Below, piece by piece: positions 61,332 through 64,000 of a stretch of DNA of 64,000 nt. The translations under genes and the position numbers were made by a program. The notes under the pieces are model-generated. The model saw only the letters and a program-made list of their open reading frames with translations, searched no databases and was not told where the DNA came from. The stretch spans positions 36,489,348 through 36,553,347 of the forward strand of contig CM067447.1 in the NCBI GenBank assembly GCA_034508935.3, in the 5' to 3' direction. The DNA comes from Berghia stephanieae (lineage: Eukaryota; Mollusca; Gastropoda; Nudibranchia; Aeolidiidae). Each line of letters starts with the position of its first letter. The first letter of the stretch is position 1.

Positions 61332-61475
61332 ACTATTTTACTTTTGTACTGTTTCAGATCTAAATGCAGGTTTCTGGTCAAATGGAATACTCGTTGAAGA
61401 CAATAGAATTCAAGTCTAAAACTAAAAACTGTTAATAAACCAAAAGGAGGAAATTCTTGTGCATCTGAAAGCATA

Positions 61476-61496
61476 ATGTTTCAAAGTGGTTATCAG
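61476..61496 (+). CDS. CFAP20DC: CFAP20DC-like gene, coding exon 1
   Basis: Seven codons, MFQSGYQ, followed by the donor GTTAGT. The 130 bases upstream look like 5' leader; a foldback retroposon ends at 61331. Confidence 0.75.
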
Positions 61497-61759
61497 GTTA
61501 GTCACAAAATGTTTTTTTTTTGTTTATTTATATTTATTTATCTAATAATTAGAGTTGTATCACATTTTAAATTGAATTTGGATATGAGATTTGAGAAAGC
61601 CTAGGACATAATTTGCCTTCTTACTTTAAAATTTGTTTGGTTTTGTCATTACAGCTTGCTATAAATGATAACTTCCAAGTATTTTCATGGTTAGTTTCTT
61701 TTATAACTTTGTAATCTGTAATGATGTAGATTTCATTGGCTTAATTTTATTTGGTGTTT

Positions 61760-61820
<61 letters not shown>

Positions 61821-63092
61821 TAATCATGATGATGATAATAATGATTAACGAAAAAAAAAAAATAAGTAGTGTATATCTCAAGCATTATGAGCTCCAGGCT
61901 CTCTACAAAAACATCATTAAACAATGCCAACAATGTGACACATCAAAACTTGCTCAAGGATACACAGAGTAGAGATGGATGATCGAACTCGGTACCTTTC
62001 GGGTATGAAGAACATACTGCACTGCTGAGCCATGCTGCCCCTAGTTATAGGGGTTTAATGTACTATACTCCTACTCACCCACTAAGATCAAGCAATCTTT
62101 ACCTTCTAACCGTGTGTCCTAAGAAAGATCAATCAAAACTATTGCAGCGTTCCTTCTACCATACTGCCCTAGCACTTGGAATTCAATTCCAGTGGCCGTG
62201 AGATTCAGTTATAAGATGTCAATAGACATCTTCAAAAAATGCTTAAAAACATATTTACAATGCCTTCATGACAATCTGTTGCTGGTCTCATTGGGTAGTC
62301 TTACATTAGACTCAGAAATAAATGAATAAACCATCTGGGGCAGCTCTATGTCATTTTAAGTTGAATCAACAGCATTTTTCTACAAAATTTATTGGATGAA
62401 ATTGTATTTTTAACAATGAGCAGTATTTTATCCACCACTTAGAGCTGCCACTGAGTGGGAATGGGCACTATAGAAATAATTTACATTATTATAATTAAAG
62501 AAAAATGCTTTTGTTAAATGAATACCAGACGACGGTTGTTTAATTTGGGAATCACACACATAAACCAAATGAGCAATATTGAAACCTGTAGTGATGCACT
62601 ACCAACCATCTGGGCGTACCATTAAAAAAATATGATCATAGACAGTAATATTTAGTCTGAGTCAATTGGTTTATATGAAGAAGAAGAAGAAGAAGAAGAA
62701 GAAGAAGAAGAAGAAGAAGAGAAAAGAGAAGAAGAAGAAGAAGAAGAAGAAGAAAGAAGAAGAAGAAGAAGAAGAAGAAGAAGAAGAAGAGAAGAAGAGA
62801 GAGGAGAAGGAGGAAAATCCATAAATGATTGGTGTATTACAAGGACGGGTGCTTATGAGAACCCTTTCAGATTCTTTTCTTTTTTCTATTTAATTTGTTT
62901 TTGTTTTTTACTCTTTCTGTTGCATTTGTTAATATAAATACAACTCTCTCCATACATTCCTTCAATTTTAATTCATTCTCTTTCTTATTTATGAACTTTT
63001 CTCTTTCACAGGGCGGACCTTCCTTTGAGATTTTTAGCACACAAGGAAGAGACTCAACATCAAAATGGAAACTTTCTTCTGGAATAAAAAAG
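61476..63092 (+). CDS. CFAP20DC: CFAP20DC-like gene, first two coding exons
   Basis: The first coding exon (61476-61496) encodes MFQSGYQ and ends CAG/GTTAGT. The second (63012-63092) follows a CTCTTTCACAG acceptor, encodes GGPSFEIFSTQGRDSTSKWK then LSSGIKK, and ends AAG/GTAAGT. Both junctions are phase 0. Together they match the start of CFAP20 domain-containing protein (human C3orf67 begins MFKNEYQGGAFVEIFSAQG), a CFAP20-fold protein linked to cilia and microtubules. The remaining exons lie beyond the right edge. The 1.5-kb intron holds (ATA)n and (GAA)n arrays, a tRNA-like SINE piece and a LINE relic. Confidence 0.8.
61761..61820. repeat. (ATA)n array
   Basis: About 20 ATA repeats in the first CFAP20DC-like intron. 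Confidence 0.9.
61972..62043 (-). repeat. tRNA-like SINE head in CFAP20DC-like intron
   Basis: Minus strand: GGCAGCATGGCTCAGCAGTG (A box) and ACCGAGTTCGATCATCC (B box). Confidence 0.5.
62100..62500 (+). mobile_element. LINE 3'-end relic
   Basis: RSFYHTALALGIQFQ and, in another frame, SIDIFKKCLKTYL recall the C-terminus of Jockey/CR1-type reverse transcriptases. The segment GGGCACTATAGAAATAATTT at 62463-62482 is a common LINE/SINE 3' tail. It is badly decayed. Confidence 0.4.
62674..62812. repeat. (GAA)n array
   Basis: About 45 GAA repeats with GA interruptions, 200 bases upstream of the second CFAP20DC-like exon. Confidence 0.9.
63012..63092 (+). CDS. CFAP20DC: CFAP20DC-like gene, coding exon 2
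   Basis: Twenty-seven codons between a pyrimidine-rich acceptor and a GTAAGT donor. The core EIFSTQG...KWK is the conserved first strand pair of the CFAP20-like domain. Confidence 0.8.
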
Positions 63093-63885
63093 GTAAGTAG
63101 AATTGTGAGGTTATAGTTATAGGTTGTTTTTTGGGGGGTTTAATTTAGTTTTTGTTGTTGTTAGAATTCTGTGAGCTTTATTTTTATCACTCACGTGATG
63201 TTATGTTGTTGTTTTTTGTTGTTGATGATATCAAAATAATAAAGGTACTAATGATAATGATGACTTGTGTCACACTGTATAACCTTGTTGTGCACACGCA
63301 TCTGGCACAATTAGCCGTTTAATGAACTTGACAAATTTTCTGAGGGATGCAACTGTTTAAGGTTTTCTTTAAATGCCTGTCTGAGGCCCAAATTCTTTAA
63401 AACTGATGCAACTCGGGTTACTTGGAAACCAATCAAATAACAATTATACGCCAGTGCATTGCCTTTGACTCTTTTTTAGCACGACGATGATAAGTATTTG
63501 TTTATGTCACTAATTTACTTTGCATCCAATTACTCAACACTCTTGTTTGATTACAATCCTTTAACATCATAAATTGGCCTGAAATAAGAAAAACAGTTCA
63601 TCTTTGTAATCTGACTTTGTCAAAACATAACTTTAATGGCAACAACAATATCAGAACTTAAAAAAAAATAGAAAACTTAGCACACATACTGGTATATCCA
63701 GTTGTGATGGTTAAGTTAAGCATAAAAGTTGTATTTAATTTGGTAAAATGTTGCAATGCTTGATATTAGTTTTAGAGATGGTATTAATGGAGAGGATATT
63801 ATTCAATAATCATGAATATAAAGTTTTCCACAATGAAACTTTACAAAGTGGCGTATCACAAACTGTGTGTAATGCTAATAATAAC

Positions 63886-64000
63886 ATGGAATGAAGTGAA
63901 TAGATAAGTTCCAGATGATAATAGAGGATAAAAACTTCTTGCAGTGCCAATGGGATGCTTGTCAATTAATCCCAGAAAAAAAATTGTTTCAAACAAGAGC
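63886..64000 (-). mobile_element. tRNA-headed element, diverged copy cut by window edge
   Basis: The segment GAATGAAGTGAATAGATAAG through GAGGATAAAAAC matches the antisense R unit with several substitutions, then runs off the window. It lies in an intron of the CFAP20DC-like gene. Confidence 0.5.

Overview
The window looks like a stretch of an AT-rich marine invertebrate (bilaterian) genome. The evidence is small exons with GT/AG boundaries, multi-kilobase introns, many SINE/LINE/MITE insertions and very long (GA)n, (TA)n and trinucleotide arrays. The tRNA-headed SINEs, the RTE- and CR1-like LINEs and the Penelope-like element fit a lophotrochozoan, perhaps a mollusc. That assignment is an inference; nothing in the sequence fixes the species.

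Three host genes can be supported. (1) A minus-strand, five-exon gene (20292 down to 7976) starts with a FAR1/ZSWIM-like zinc DNA-binding module and continues into an acidic, AT-hook and coiled-coil tail with no transposase or SWIM domain. (2) A minus-strand gene with at least five small exons (48947 down to 35236) matches POLR1G/RPA34, the lysine-tailed subunit of RNA polymerase I; its 5' exon was not found. (3) The first two coding exons of a plus-strand CFAP20DC-like gene lie at 61476-61496 and 63012-63092, and the gene runs off the right edge. Both minus-strand genes have single-base frame slips in their last exons, two in the first and one in the second. At least two of the three fall in short homopolymer runs.

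Layout: 1-7.2 kb holds an RTE-type LINE relic and a retroposon. 7.2-20.3 kb is the FAR1-like gene; its first intron (12.4-20.0 kb) holds a nested pogo-type transposon, a pogo MITE, a 0.7-kb repeat present twice, and palindromic modules. 20.3-35.2 kb has no gene. It contains several copies of a roughly 540-bp retroposon, one of them split by two later insertions: a 448-bp tRNA-headed element and a 2.4-kb palindromic Penelope-like element. 35.2-49 kb is the POLR1G-like gene, with microsatellites and MITEs in its introns. 49-61.4 kb is repeat-rich (a Penelope-like fragment, an RTE fragment, a 900-bp minisatellite, a nearly complete CR1-like LINE 3' half, and foldback copies of the tRNA-headed element). 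61.4-64 kb is the CFAP20DC-like gene start.

The most unusual material is in two retroposon systems. The first is a tRNA-headed element that inserts as partial tandem (R-U-R) and foldback (R-U-R/R'-U'-R') units with clean 12-16 bp target duplications. The second is the ~540-bp retroposon, whose 3' stem-loop has a conserved loop but a covarying stem (GGCGCT/AGCGCC versus GGTCTC/GAGACC) between subfamilies. Splice phases, target-site duplications and inverted repeats were read by eye from the sequence. Family names rest on remembered motif patterns, not on any database search.
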